Positions 11,607 to 23,566 of a stretch of 64,000 nucleotides of DNA are shown piece by piece; positions within the stretch are counted from its first letter, which is position 1, and the number at the start of each line of letters is the position of its first letter. The translations under genes and the position numbers were made by a program. Source of the DNA: Symbiodinium natans (lineage: Eukaryota > Sar > Dinophyceae > Suessiales > Symbiodiniaceae). The DNA lies in the NCBI GenBank assembly GCA_905221605.1, contig CAJNDS010001202.1:218854-282853 (forward strand), written 5' to 3'. A model generated the notes under the pieces. It saw only the letters and a program-made list of their open reading frames with translations, made no database searches and was not told the origin of the DNA.

Positions 11607-12400
11607 AAAGAGTCCAAACAAATCAATCTTTCTAATATTATCAGCCCTAGAAGCCTTGATAATTCCCAAAAGATTGATTTTAGAATATATTTTAGAAAAA
11701 AATTTTATAATGCTTTCGTCTCTCCAGACTATAGAAGTGATATATTACCCCCATTTTTGGCTTGCCTGGGGACGAGAAATAGAAATATTATAATTCTTTC
11801 GTCTCTCCAGATTGAAGAAATATTGAATTATCCCTATTTTAATTTGCAAATATCAATAAATATTATCCCTAAAAGATCTTAAAAATTTTGCTTCCAGAAT
11901 TACTTCCTCGAAATCTTATAATAATTTAAATAATCAATGCTAGAAATTATATTTCTAACGAAGATATCTCAAATGATCATCAAGAAGCAAATTCTCAATT
12001 CTTTTCTGAATATTGAATCTTAATTTTCTAGATCTTATATCTTAGCTAAGATATCTCATGCAAGCATCCCTCAACAAACGAAATTTGAATTCTATACGAA
12101 ATACTATTGCTTAGCTAATATATCTCGAGATGTCAGGCATTAATAAATAAATCAAAATTTTGCCCTAAAAACTAGACCTTAATTAAATTATCTCAAACGA
12201 TCATTTCCCGATAAGCAAAATCTGAATCCTATTCCAAATATTGAACCTTAGCTAACATATCTTAAATCATCTCATTCCAATAAACAAAACTAGAATATCT
12301 ATCCTAAAACTATATCATAAGCAAGATATCTCAAGCAATCATTCCCGAATAGGCAAATCTGAATTCTATCATATACCTCCGTGTCAGAACGATTAAAGCA
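11607..12400. other. AT-rich low-complexity DNA
   Basis: No gene seen. The sequence repeatedly approximates AATCTTA...ATATCTCAA with T-rich runs, suggesting an old decayed satellite. Confidence 0.5.
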
Positions 12401-12406
12401 CAAGAA

Positions 12407-12452
12407 GCTTCTGCTCCCAAAAGTGCTCCCAAAAGCGCTCCCAAAAGCGCCA
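12407..12452. repeat. GCTCCCAAAAGC repeat, three to four units
   Basis: A 12-base unit is repeated in tandem. One unit of the same motif in the same flanking sequence (CTTCTGCTCCCAAAAGC then CAA[C/T]TAA) occurs at 1507-1537, so both places carry a shared module with a different number of units. Confidence 0.7.
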
Positions 12453-12875
12453 ACTAAAGAAAAGAGATATGTGAAGAATACGAATTAAGCGTCGTCCAGA
12501 TTATATACAAGTCAAGAAAGTCAAGAAGACTCAAATCGTCATCTCGAGACTCCCAATCGTACATTAAAAGACCCACCACCACCCCCAATTCACCAGGAAT
12601 CCCAAGAAGACGAACGCACCGAGCCAAAACGCATACACACACGATTCAAATGACGACTCCTTTGAAAACGAAGACTTGTTCTTCCCGAAACAATATATCG
12701 ACCTTGCCACCCTCAGTGGTCAGGGTGCTCCAATCCGCATGCGTCTGCGTTGTAAAGGGGTCGGCAACACCTGCGCGGGGGAGGGGTCGAACCTGGCATG
12801 TCGAATATCACAAGTCTAGTATGGTTCATTCAGAAGAGAGATTCCATGACGATTCAAATTCAAGCGTCGAAAATT

Positions 12876-13538
12876 TCACAGCATATTCTCCTGAAGGAAA
12901 CGACCAATGGCCCCCTGGGCCGCATCCGTTGACGCCTGTGCTGCACGACATTTCTGCAGGATGTGAGAGAGTCCCCTCTGAATATCAATCGAGAGTCGAA
13001 TTTTCAGATCTTGTTTTATTGTACCCAAATGAGTATTCGTAACTCGATCACACTCCTGACATATACTCTTCAAGAGCCCACGTGCGCCCATCTCGCAACC
13101 ACCTGTTGTTTCGAATACAATAGATTCAAAACCCAAGTTCTGGGCCTGACAGGCCGTCTCGGTGTTGCGATCCCGACGCTTACGCTCGGCATATGCCGTA
13201 GCGGCCACACCCGAACCCGACGCGGCCGATCTGAAAGTAGAGGCGGCATACGGGGATACCAATGCGATGTCCAAGGACAAATGAGGACATTTCTGCCATG
13301 AATTTTGTTGGAGAAGAGGAGTGGCAATGCAGAGAATATCCGCCGGGCGTCTGCCCTCGGCATTTGGTACAAGACCCGCAACCTCAAGCCGTGGCCGCAT
13401 CCCGGCCCGTTCCACGACCGCATAGATCGAATCGCGAAGGGTATAGTGCATGCGAGTGCGGTCTCCTCCTGCCATACATGTCATCGAATGATATCCCAAA
13501 GAATCCATGGCTTGATGACAGATGGTATCTAAATTCAT
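12876..13538 (-). pseudogene. Third copy: RLE endonuclease and C-terminal tail
   Basis: 220 codons open. MDSLGYHSMTCMAGGDR is the end of the Cys/His knuckle. RRPADIL and LSLDIALVSP are the nuclease core as in copies A and B. A conserved tail (NLGFESIVFETTGG, like VGFEPLVFEHSGG in copy A) follows. It is separated from the RT part by a frame break between 13538 and 13564. Confidence 0.75.
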
Positions 13539-13563
13539 GTTAGGCGTTCCGATGAGCCAATCA

Positions 13564-14499
13564 TCACCCCATTGGGAGCTGACAAGCTCGAATCCTAAAC
13601 GCGTCGCTCGTGGAGGATCCTTGTATAAGACAATCGCTACTTTTCTGAATGGCTACCTGAACCAATTCACGATGATTCGGGCAAGTCGTACCGTGAGCCT
13701 GGGAAACATTTGGGAGAAAAGGGGCGAGGTTCTGAAGAGCATGGGTCTCAGCAGGATCATTATGGGCATGGGTGATTTCTTTCAACATCTCTTTTATGGA
13801 GCCCGAGACTTGTCGAACAGAACAGAAGAAAGCCAAATCACTCCGGTGGACCACGCCCCCACTCACCCGAAACTCATCCACACTAAGCCCAAGACCTCCG
13901 AATTTCGTGGGCAATGTTGCCTGCCGCCATTGACTGTCTGTCAGTTCTTGTGCGACGAGCCTCTGGAGCGTTGTGCGGAGTTTGCCACTATGAGCCTCCA
14001 AAATCAGCGCAAGATGACGCCTCGGAACAGTCCTCGCGTAATACGCCAATTTCGGGAAGCTCAAACATTGCTTCATGAGATGGAGGGAGATATGTTTGTG
14101 GGGGAGTGTCTCGATGGCAATGAGGGCTTGATCGAGGTAGCCGACCTTCGTACGATTCCATTCATCGTATAATGAATCCGAATCAATCAAGGGTACCTGC
14201 AGCATCTGAACATTGGTTCCTTTGATGATATTAATTCCCAGTGCCGTGAACGGCCGCAAATCGCCTTGGAAATCATCCCCAGCAAAGATGTGTAATTTTG
14301 TCTTACTCAGATCGAAGTGTAGGCCGTACTTCCCAGCGAGCGCGAACTCCTGATCAAAGATCGCCCAAATCAATGAGATCGGATCCCCGCAGAAGCCGTC
14401 ATCAGCAAACTCAGGGTCGAAGCATTCGGCCGCTCCCCTTACATTGGCGCACGCCTCCTCGTACATACGCTTGCGCGCAAGGCAGAAGAGCGGTCCCAT
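13564..14499 (-). pseudogene. Third copy: RT catalytic part and thumb
   Basis: 311 codons open starting just after the TAG at 14512-14514. Catalytic motif is PEFADDGF near 14400. Downstream LPHKHISLHLMKQCLSFPKL aligns with DQKHVAFHLLQTCMGWPQL of copy B. The codon before GCP in motif B is TAG where copies A and B have CAG. Confidence 0.75.
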
Positions 14500-14561
14500 G
14501 AGCGGACAACCCTATTGGCCTCTGGCTGACTGCATACACCGACCATGGTAAATTAAGTGGC

Positions 14562-15395
14562 TCAGCACCCCGTAGCAGAAAACTCGGCAAACTTGCTGGA
14601 GGCGTGGGCGAAGCGATAACATTCGTCCAAAAGCATGTGAGTATGCTCACTATTCAAGGCATTGGAGACATCTCTTTGGAGCAATATATAGTCTCTTCTA
14701 TGGGAATTCAATCGTAACCAAGCCCTAGTGGCATGAATCATGGCCTCAGCGCCGGACCGCACGCCAACGGCAAATTGCTGGGGGGCAAGACACTCCTGAA
14801 TCCGAACCTTATCCAAGAGAAATGTGGTTTTGAAGCATAACTTGCGCCAAGTAGTGCCCATCACAATCGGACGAGAAGCTGGACGAAATCCCTAAGAATC
14901 CCTAAGAAGGTATCGCCTCCTGGGGCTTTCGAGCAGGAGGCGAAGGAAGTCAACCCGGAGACCATCCGGCCCGGGTCCCTTCCCATATTCGAAAGAACGC
15001 AACGTCTAGGCAACCATTTCCTCGGGGAGTTCTGGAAGAGTTGCTGGCGCGAGTGTAGGGTGCCGAGGGGGCTGCACGGGATCGGGAAACTTGCTTGCCA
15101 ACTTAAGTTGAACTGCTGGGGTATCGTGCACGAGTCCTGGTGACAACAGATGTTGAAGAGCCTGACCAGAACGGCCCAACATGACCATACGTTCAATATC
15201 TCTCTGCGTCTGTTCGGGCTCAGGGCCTGCGGAGGTCGGTTGAGGCTGAACGCGTTGGTTAGCTTGGAGCGCTTCGTGCCAAAGAGAAGCCCTTTCCCCT
15301 AATTTCCAGCGGATGAGAAGGGCACGAGAGAAATGGAGGGATTGGCGGGGTCTCTTGCCTCTGCCAAACTGGTGTAACACAGCTTTCGGAAACAT
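14562..15395 (-). pseudogene. Third copy: N-terminal linker and start of RT
   Basis: Pieces at 15006-15395 and 14562-14864. The first has MFPKAVLHQFGRG...LLIRWKLGER, matching MFPKAVLRQNKRG...LLRWRLGER in copy B. The second carries ILLQRDVSNALNSEH (motif A) and QQFAVGVRSGAEAMIHATR. The two are separated by loss of part of the template-binding region near 14870-14900. Confidence 0.7.
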
Positions 15396-15779
15396 GAATA
15401 GCTCAAGCCAAGCAACACGCGCAACCTGCTTCTCGGGGGAATCCGAATCCGTTACCCATGCGTCTCATCGGTTCGTTTGCAATACTCTAACCAAATACTT
15501 ACCAAGTTCTTCTCTAGCCATAACGACCAATGACTTAGGATAGACCTCCTTCGTGAAAACCACTTGGGTGAAAATGTCTTGTATAGATGGGAGAGGAGAA
15601 AGGTCTTCTGATGAGGCACATACGTTGATATTGGAAGTGAGGAGCCTAGGCCAACATCGAGGATCCCTTCATGACGTTGTATACTAGCAGTCAGACCACA
15701 AACCCTACAACAACCGAGCCTTCGATCCCGGATCCATTATTGAGATGGTCGTCCCTCCAATTCGCCGGAAAGATGAAGA

Positions 15780-17560
15780 TCAACGTGGGCCATATATCGA
15801 AATTATATATCTGAAATTCGAGAATCCCAAGAAGTAATGAAAGGAGATTCTCTCCCAATATTCTCCCACCACCACGACGCGAACCCTCACATATAGGTAT
15901 ACCCCTATGAGATGAAGGCTTAAGAATTGAAATCTAAAACCCATAGAATTATAAGAAATTAATCGTATAGGCATTGATCAAATCTTAAATCCTGTGCCTT
16001 TAAATCCTATAGAATTTGATGGATAAAAACCTAAGGTCTAGATATATATACCTTCCATATTAAAATCTTTGATCCTTATAGTGCCCATAAGATTGTAGGA
16101 TTCTGATCCTAAACGATTCAGGATTAAGGTCTAAATGTCCGAATCTTAAATCCTTAAGATTTAATTTCTATGGAATTAGACGATTAAATCTTATATCCTA
16201 AATCCTTAAATCTTAATTCGTTAAGATTTAAATATACTTATCGATATAAATTTATATCCCTGAATCTTAAATCCTATAATTATCAACCTTATCCCTATAA
16301 GATATAAATATTAAAAATTTGCGACTTAATTATTTCATCCTATACGATTGCGAGACTTCCCTTAAAAACCCTACATTCTTAATCGATAAGATATAAAAGA
16401 ATAATCTTTGAAATGGCAGGGAGGAGGGGGTAGGGGTTGGGGGAGCCAAGATTAGATATATAGAATATCAATTCATTTATATTTCAATATCTGAATCTTA
16501 AATCTTATTCCTTCAGGCATCAGAATTAAAATCCTTCGGAAAGAAATACCGGAAATGAGAACCGAGAAGAGATATCCATCAAAGAACAAAAGGAACCCTG
16601 AAAATTTAACTCTATAGGCTTAAATTAATATGCCCGAATCTGAAATCCTAAATCTTTGAATCTAAACCTCATAATCGCAGAAAAATTTTTTAAAGATCTA
16701 GATATAATTATCGATTTATATTTGAAGATCTAAATCATAAATCTTTAAATACCAAGAAAATCAAGATTACAAAGATTCGGAAGAATAGATCTTTAGGGGC
16801 GAATATATATATATATATATATATCAACATATATATCCTAGAATAATCAATCATATTCCATTCCCTTTTCCAATCCAATCGATATTACCAGATATATCCC
16901 ATGCCATTATACGACGAGATCATCGAAAGAATATTTCGAGAATCTTCAAAAATTAATGATTCATTTTCCTTTAGGCCTAAATAAATTTCCGATATATGTT
17001 CCATTAATTTTGCCTTGCCTATTCAAGCGACATCTTTTCAAGATAGATCATTTGAAGCCGATGATATATATTTTTTTTCTATATCTCCATATAGCTACCA
17101 TATAAGCAACTATGTGAAGTTCCAACAACTTTTTTAATTGACTTAATCATATCCGATAGTATGTTTTCAAATATTTAGCTTTGCTGGGTTGACCCCCAAC
17201 AGTATGTAAGAATAAGGCTTCTAATTCACCGTAGATCTTCGTATCATAATTGCACTCAGATGGATCAAAAGGGGAGCGAGGTCCCTAATATTATTCTCAT
17301 TCGGGCCGGTGGCCTAGCTCCTTCAAATTTGCATTTATGAATTGGAAGATGTTCATCCAGGTGCCCAAGCATAAGATATTGCTTCGTATATCTCTCTCGC
17401 AGTATTTTCGATCGGATCGGATTTTTGAATCTATCACCTGGGAATTTCCATCACCTCTAACGATTACAAGATTCAACAATGAAATTACCAATGAAATTCA
17501 ACGAATCGCTTTTTGGTTTGGTCCTGAATTCCTGAATACAGGATCAGCACCATCCGGAAA
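15780..17560. other. AT-rich non-coding block
   Basis: No gene seen. Much of 15940-16800 is built from degenerate copies of AAATCTTAAATCCT. A short (TA)n run is at about 16804-16825. Composition is clearly different from the DNA after 17.6 kb. Confidence 0.6.
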
Positions 17561-17650
17561 CGTCGCCGAAAGTGCACTGTACACTGTACACAGACTGGCA
17601 GGATGCCCTAAGGGCCCCTAAGAGCTTCGTGGCCTTCCACGCTAAGATCA

Positions 17651-19492
17651 CTAAGTCTCCACGCAAGGCATCGCAGCATCCCTCTCCGCCGACTTGAGCG
17701 CCCTCTCAGCCCTGCGCGTGGCCGACTGCACGCGCTTCGCCTCTGCCCAAACATCTCCTTGGTGCCGAGATTTGCAACCGCTCTTGCAGCCGCGTCCGCG
17801 CCACGGCGATGCCATAGCAACTTCGTTGACTCCATGGCCCCCGTCGTGGGGGCCGGGGCCGCTTGGGCCACTTGGGCGACGGCTGCGGCACTCGCGGTGG
17901 CGCCCGCGGCGCTGGGCTGCGCACCTGGGCCTGGCGAAGATGTGGCGGTCGATGTCCATCTCTGCTGGCCAAAGCCTTGGGTCCCAAATCTGCTCACTCG
18001 TAACAAAGAGCTTGCATCTCTCGTCCAAGATCATCTTGTAGTACCAGAAGAGCCGCTCCAGGCGCACTTCGACCCCCTCTTCACCTCGCTGCCTCAGCGC
18101 AGCAAGGTCCTCCAACCTGAGCCCCTCGGAGGCCGACCCGTGGGGGAAGTCCAAGGGCTCCCGGATAGCGAGGCCACTCACGCACACCTTTCGCTGGATG
18201 GGGTCCTCCGCGTCCAGAAGCAGCCAGCCTTCGAACTTGCCAAGGTTTTTATCAGGGACCGACGCGTCCGTGGGAAGCTCCTCCAAAACCAGGCTGCGCC
18301 GGAGGTCAGGGGAATCAGGGGAATCAGGGGATTCCAGCTCCACAGCGCCCAGAGTGTACCTGAAAGCTCGTACCTGCTTGCTGTAGTCACTGCTGAAGTA
18401 GCGCCCATTGGAAATGGTGAGGTAGGCTTTTCCGGACATCTCGAAGCGCATCTGCACGGCGTAGCCCCCGCACATTTCGCACACGCACGACCTGAAGGAG
18501 TAGGATACACAGCAAGACTTTAAGATTTAGGGCCATTTAGGTTTGCAGCACAAGATCCACGCTGCTTTCATTGGTCCCCGAGTAGCCTAGGCTAGGAGGC
18601 TATCTAATTCTGCAAAGAGAAGAACTTTGGAGTGAACCTAATTTCGGGGCTTTACAGAATCTAGAGCAGGGTTTTGAGGGTTCTTCTCGTATAAATGCAA
18701 AGGGGCCATAAGGGAATACCCCTAGCAAATCTTCCTAAATCCTATTTTAGACCCCTAAACCCTAAACCCTAAACCCTAAACCCTAAACCCTACATCCGGG
18801 CCTGGGATCCTCGAAGTCGCCGTTCATGGCCAGGGAAGTTACGGCGACCACCTCCTGCTGGCCTCGCATGCCAAGATCACTGAGCGTCTGCGCCCCCTCG
18901 AGCACCTAGGTTCTCCGAGTAGCTAAGCCAGGAGCAAACTTGGGGGTTTAGGGTTTAGGGTTAGGTAGGGTTAAATAAGTTAGGTCTCCCAGCAGCTAAG
19001 CTGGGAGTAAACAGGAATCCTGTTGTTTGAAATTGCAGATTTCTTATGAGAACCTAAGCCCCCCTTGAAGAAAGGATGCCCGCTGCGGGTCCTAGGCGCT
19101 GTCGCGCCCCAGAGCAGGGAACGGACACAGCAGCCGTGCTGAATGAGCTGGCCTTCTGCATCGCTCTCCACCTTTCACAGGAGCAAAAGCATACAGCTTC
19201 CAAAAGGGCTCTGGCTTGCGACTGCTAGTTGTGAGCAATATCACTTGTCCTATCGATGCATAAACGCCTGGATGATTCTCGTAAGCGTGACATTTGGACA
19301 CATTTAATTGATGCATTTCTTGGGCTCGAAGTGGAGTTGAGAAGACTCGAGACGTTAGACCTAAATTAGCAGTCCCCCCCGTACCTTGAGCCTGAGCTCG
19401 TTTGCACTCGTGCTGTCCACCACGCTCAGCTTCACCAAGAGCTCACCGGAGAGAAGCCGCACGGTCAGCGACACGAAGTCTCCGGAGTTCAG
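17651..19492 (-). CDS. Gene B: ubiquitin-like domain protein, three exons seen (partial)
   Basis: Exons on the minus strand: 19492-19385 (36 codons, acceptor CCGCAG, donor AAG|GTACGG), 18905-18802 (acceptor CCTAG, donor CCCAG|GC) and 18491-17651 (acceptor CCTTCAG, stop TAG at 17651). The first gives SLTVRLLSGELLVKL and the second VLEGAQTLSDLGMRGQQEVV, which look like the start and end of a ubiquitin-like fold; the middle strand is missing, so a small exon between them is probably overlooked, as is the start exon. The second and third exons join in phase to give DPRSCVCEMCGGYAV. The long last exon holds a Cys cluster, a SPD triple repeat and an Ala/Arg-rich helical C-terminus. Function unknown. 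It lies downstream of gene A in the same direction. Confidence 0.6.
18750..18793. repeat. (CCCTAAA)n array, gene B intron
   Basis: About six units. It lies directly left of the 18802-18905 exon, while TTTAGGG units lie to its right at about 18944-18965, so the exon sits between arrays of opposite orientation. Confidence 0.9.
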
Positions 19493-20194
19493 CTGCGGTG
19501 AGGGCAGCAAAGGCATGGGAGGCGCAAGACAAAGCAGAGGGGTGTTAAGCTTGTTTTGGAAGACGAATCTTGAGCCGCAAATGTGTGATGGTGGAGCCAC
19601 TCAGTCGCATCTTCCTAAGGCCCAAGGGTCAACTTTTCATGGGGCACGAGCACTGCACATGTCTTGAGCAGGCTCAGGGACACCAACACAGGAACGCTAG
19701 ATTCAGCCCTGATTAGACTACTTGGCAATAATAAGCTGAGAACATTCCTCATAAGGCTTGTGCCGATGTTCAGTGGGTTTGGGGCAGGCATGGAGACTAG
19801 CACCGGTTCGGCAGCCGATGCTTTCCCATCCCTAAGCGTCTTGTGGGGCTCCTAGGCACCAGGCCTCTGATGCCCTGCAGCAGTGGCCAGAAAATCCAGG
19901 AAGCCACGGCTACCAACAGGACTCTGCAGGCCTGCAGGCTACAGAACTCCATTCCCTCCAGCTTCCAGTGTAGAAGTCACCATGCTGGCGTCGTGTGACC
20001 TCGCGAATCAGAATTCATGCTCTTCTCCTCGGTCATGTTTTCAATGTATCCGTGTACCAGTGCCTCAAGAATCAGATCGCAAAGCGCGACGTGAACGGTG
20101 TCGGCCAGAATACGCATGACGTTGCAGGGGCAGATATGTCTGGGCGCGAATCCATCGCGAGTGGTACCAGGTAACAGGAGTCGCAGCACTGCTC

Positions 20195-22314
20195 TCACTC
20201 CGTACCGCTGCCGCTGTCAGATGTCTCTGACCGACTGAACTCAGAAGCCTCGCTGCCGTCCTTCCCTCCACTGCAGCGGTGCCTGATACAAAGCCCTCCG
20301 AAGGCCAGGGAAGCAGTGCTCCCCAGGATGCAGCCCAGGAGAAGCCGCAGTCGATTTGCTGCCTCGCCTCCGAACTCCGGCCAGAAGAGGGCCCAGAAGC
20401 CCAGGGCACAAAGGCAGCTCACGAGCTTGAGGCCCTCCACGCGGTGCCCACCTCCTTCGGCATTCAAGCAGAAGAGGAGCGCGCAGCCGCCCAGCAAGCA
20501 AAGCTCATGTTCGACCTCATCGGTCGGTGGGAAGAGCTGCCCACGAAAGGCCACACAGACGGCCACCAGGGGCCCGAAGATCAGAACCTGAAGGCTCCGA
20601 CCCCACTTCTCGTAGGCGTCCATGGAGCGCTTCCGTCGCACCCTCTCGTAGTAGCCGGCCTCTCCCAGCTCCAGCAAAGCTTCGGCCTTGAGGCCATTGG
20701 GAATGCTGAGGGCCACGGAGCTCATGACGTTGAAGCTCAGGGAGAAGAGGTCCAGAACCGTCAGTGTGGGCGTATACATCAAGGCACAGATGGCCACTAC
20801 AGCAGAGGCCGTGCCCTCCCAATAGCCTTCCCGGGCCTGGTGCTTCAAGAGCTCCACCGTCGCGAAGCCGCGTTGAAGGGAAACGATCATCTCCTGCCCG
20901 TACCTCTGCTGAGGGTGGGCCCTACAAGTTTCTACACGGCTTCTACACAACTTCTACTCATAAGTATGTAAGCATGTAAGCTGAGAAGAAAACGTTCTCA
21001 GCCAAAGAGGCTGGGTCTGGAAGATGTCGCTGAGGTTTGGCAGCAGGGCGGCGAGGAGCAGCGCGGAGCCGTAGTAGGGCTGGCCCTTGGCGTAGAGGCT
21101 CAGCGCCGAGTAGACGTCCATGGCCGGGTCCAGGCTGGCCAAACCAAGCGCCAGCTTCATGCTCCAGCGCTCCGCTTGCAGGTCGCTGTCGCTGAGCCGC
21201 CTGCACAGCATCTCCAGGACGTCGGGGAAGTCGGGAGCGTGGTAGGGTCCGTCTGGGCTGAAGTACGCTGCGGCCGGCCCGGCTGTCTCATCCCACACCT
21301 CATCCAGCTCAAGGGTCTTCAGGGTCTTGGCCTCACATGTGGATTTGGTCGCCGCGTAGCCCTTCTTGCCTCCTGGGCCCCGCCAAGCGGTAAAGAGCCG
21401 ATACCAGCCGATGCAGCCGTAGGCCAAGGCAGCCAAAGACGGGAGGAGCCAGGCAGGCCCACCGACCTGGACGACTTGCCAAGTCTCAGCCTTGAGGCAG
21501 TAGCCAGGCAGAAACGGGAACATCGGGAGGAAGCAGTCAGCCGTACGGCACCAGGCAAAGCACGCGGGCCCCGTCTCGGCAGTGACGACGTCGCTTCTGG
21601 AGATGTTCTCGCACTCCTCAATGGTCCTGTTGGCGAAGTGCTGAGTGCAGAGCTCCGGCCCCGTCGCTCCGGTGTGTAGCTGCAGCTGTCTTGCGAGCAG
21701 CGGGAGATCCCCGGAGCACACAAGGGACCAAGCCAGGCCCGGAGCTGCCCCGGCCAGCGCCGACATCGTCACGAAGAGCAGCAGGAGGGCGGCGCCCAGG
21801 GTGCACAGCGCCTGCGGGAGCCGCGCAGAGGCCGGCTGGGCGCGGCGGATGAGGCAGACCTGGAGAAAGACGTAGAAGAAGTAGGGGGGTATGAGGACCT
21901 CGGCAAGTCAGGCGCCCAAACAGCAATGGCCTCCAAAGAAAAATTACCCTGCGTGCTAATTATGCAGGTCACCTGTAACCACTGCCAAGGGGCGATAAAG
22001 GTAACGTTGGCAGCCTGCAGGCCCACAGCCAGGGCGTTTGTCCAGGCGGTGGGCAGGCAAAGGGCCCCGGCCCACAGCACCGGTTGCAGGATGGTCCCTG
22101 CCAGCACTCCACCAAAGGCCCAGAGCAGCCTCTTGAAGTCTTTGACGTTGGACTCGTCTTGCCCGGCAAAGCGAAATCGAAGACAGGCTGCAAGTGTTGC
22201 TCCGAGTGAGCCTGGAAGCAGAACCAGAAGCACGGCCGCACGAAGGGCCTCCCTCTTCTCCAGGGGGGGATAGAAGTCACCAGGGACACCGGGAGGCCCT
22301 TGCAGTACCGACAT
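20195..22314 (-). CDS. Gene A: multi-pass membrane protein, 657 codons, three exons
   Basis: Exons: 22314-21973 (ATG start, in-frame TAA four codons upstream, donor CAG|GTGACC), 21898-20994 (acceptor GCCGAG, donor AAC|GTTTTC) and 20921-20195 (acceptor TTGTAG, stop TGA). Lengths 342+905+727 sum to a whole number of codons and the phases agree. The introns are only 74 and 72 bases. Predicted membrane segments by eye lie near residues 24-45, 63-85, 92-130, 145-170, 259-282 and 361-406, with several more in the last exon. Residues about 172-250 form a loop with seven Cys and two glycosylation sequons (NRT, NIS), probably outside the cell or in a lumen. The segment DVYSALSLYAKGQPYYG...LLPNL faintly recalls XK-related proteins, but I do not claim the family. 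The acidic Ser-rich tail is likely cytosolic. Confidence 0.8.
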
Positions 22315-22929
22315 GTGCTGGGCTTAGCCCCCGAAGTCACGGCCCGAGGCTCCACTACTAGGCGCAGAGCTATGTCTGAAACACTCCAAACCGCCCCAAA
22401 CCATGCCAAACCTTGCAATCCCTTGCTACAAGGGCCTGCGTGCTGTGCCTGAGCCATCACACTACATGGCCGCGGGCTCCCTTCAAAGATCCGCTTTGGA
22501 TTCTTTATTGCAGCGGAATCTCCCTGAATCGCCGTGGGGGGATTCTTGGTTCCACTGTGCGCATAGAAGGGAAACTGGCCACGAGCGGACTTTTGGGAAA
22601 TGGCTGGTTCCCTCAATCTTGGGGGTGCCATAGCAAACAACCATCTCAGCTTGCCCTCTGACTGCCTCTGATGTCGTCACCTACTTCCCGGAAGAGCCGA
22701 AAAAAGCTCCAAGTTTCTCTACAGAGATTCGCAGTTGCCTTGTAGCAAAGCCTACTGGGGAATTGGCGGCGTCGGTCTATACTGCTACCAGGAATGAAGT
22801 GCAGGAGCACTAAACGCCACAACCACTGCTTGAAAGAGGCAACCCCCCCCCCCCGCCCCCACTAAAGACCTCCTCAGGCCCTAAACGGCCTTGCTTTCGG
22901 GTTTAGGGTTTAGGATTTCGGTTTAGGTT

Positions 22930-23018
22930 CATGAAGCAGCCGCCTTCGCTCCTCTCTTTTCACGTGCGCCATCCAAAAATTCTCCAACCAACGGTGGGCG
23001 GCAAGCGCACCTCCCGAG
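22930..23018 (-). CDS. Exon-like block (WLENFWMAHVKREERRRLL)
   Basis: Acceptor AACCAAG at 23019. Charged helical sequence reads to a TAA at 22910, but the last codons (CCTAAACCG...) look like intron repeat, so the true donor may be near 22925. Possibly the last exon of the gene whose exon is at 23377-23566. Family unknown. Confidence 0.4.
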
Positions 23019-23376
23019 CTTGGTTGGTGTCCTGCAGCGATCGGCTTCCAAAAGGCCCCGAAAGGGCAATCACAGAACAGGAGTCCAGAATCACACATGG
23101 AATCGAAGAAAACGGGCCCTAACCCTTCATGTTGTGGACACAGCTTTAGCTTAAGTTTTGTCTTGACACGCCCCAGCGCCAAAACCACCTTTTGTTTCTC
23201 CGCAGCCACAAAAACTGATGGCCTCATGAAAGTTGCTTCCTTCCCCTCCCCCCACCCTGCACAACCCCAGGCAGTCGAACGACCCAGAACTCTCCAACAC
23301 CTACGCACTGGCCCTGCACTCTGAGCTCGAAACACCTCAAAAGATCCCAAAGTTCCGGAAGCCACGCGCACCTGAC

Positions 23377-23566
23377 CGTAGCCGCCATTGAGCCCATTTC
23401 GCACACCGCGAGCCGCTGCCAGCATCTCCTGAGTGCTATGTACAAGTCGAACGGGGATTTCTTTTCGGGCTCCGCCCGTTTCTGACATGTGATGTGCTAA
23501 CCCGCCGCCAGGTTCGAATAGAACGACCTCTACGGCGCTGGGCAAGATGATGTTTTGGCCAAGTCT
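23377..23566 (-). CDS. Exon-like block, possible glycosyltransferase fragment
   Basis: Starts after an AG at 23567-23568 and ends at TACG|GTCAGG (or six bases later at CAG|GTGCGC). Reads GQNIILPSAVEVVLFEPGGG, then a Met/Gly-containing stretch and LVHSTQEMLAAARGVRNGL. The first part resembles the conserved end of GT61-type glycosyltransferases (N-x-hydrophobic-LP...VE), which act in the secretory pathway. The match is short and from memory, so the family is only a suggestion. Confidence 0.45.

Larger units (their letters stand above)
12876..15780 (-). mobile_element. RLE-type non-LTR retrotransposon, diverged third copy (broken)
   Basis: Same domain order as copies A and B on the minus strand but clearly a different family at protein level (FADD instead of YADD; different endonuclease tail). 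Pieces run from an N-terminal region near 15.4-15.78 kb, through RT, to the nuclease end at 12876. Damage includes TAG at 14512-14514 in RT motif B, a 1-base frameshift near 14577, and a small loss with a short duplication (TCCCTAAGAA) near 14890. The region 15470-15780 still resembles the sequence around the second finger of copies A and B. Confidence 0.8.

Noticed and set aside
11191-11793. 200-codon Ile/Tyr-rich open frame
   Set aside because: Produced by the (CTATATAT)n microsatellite.
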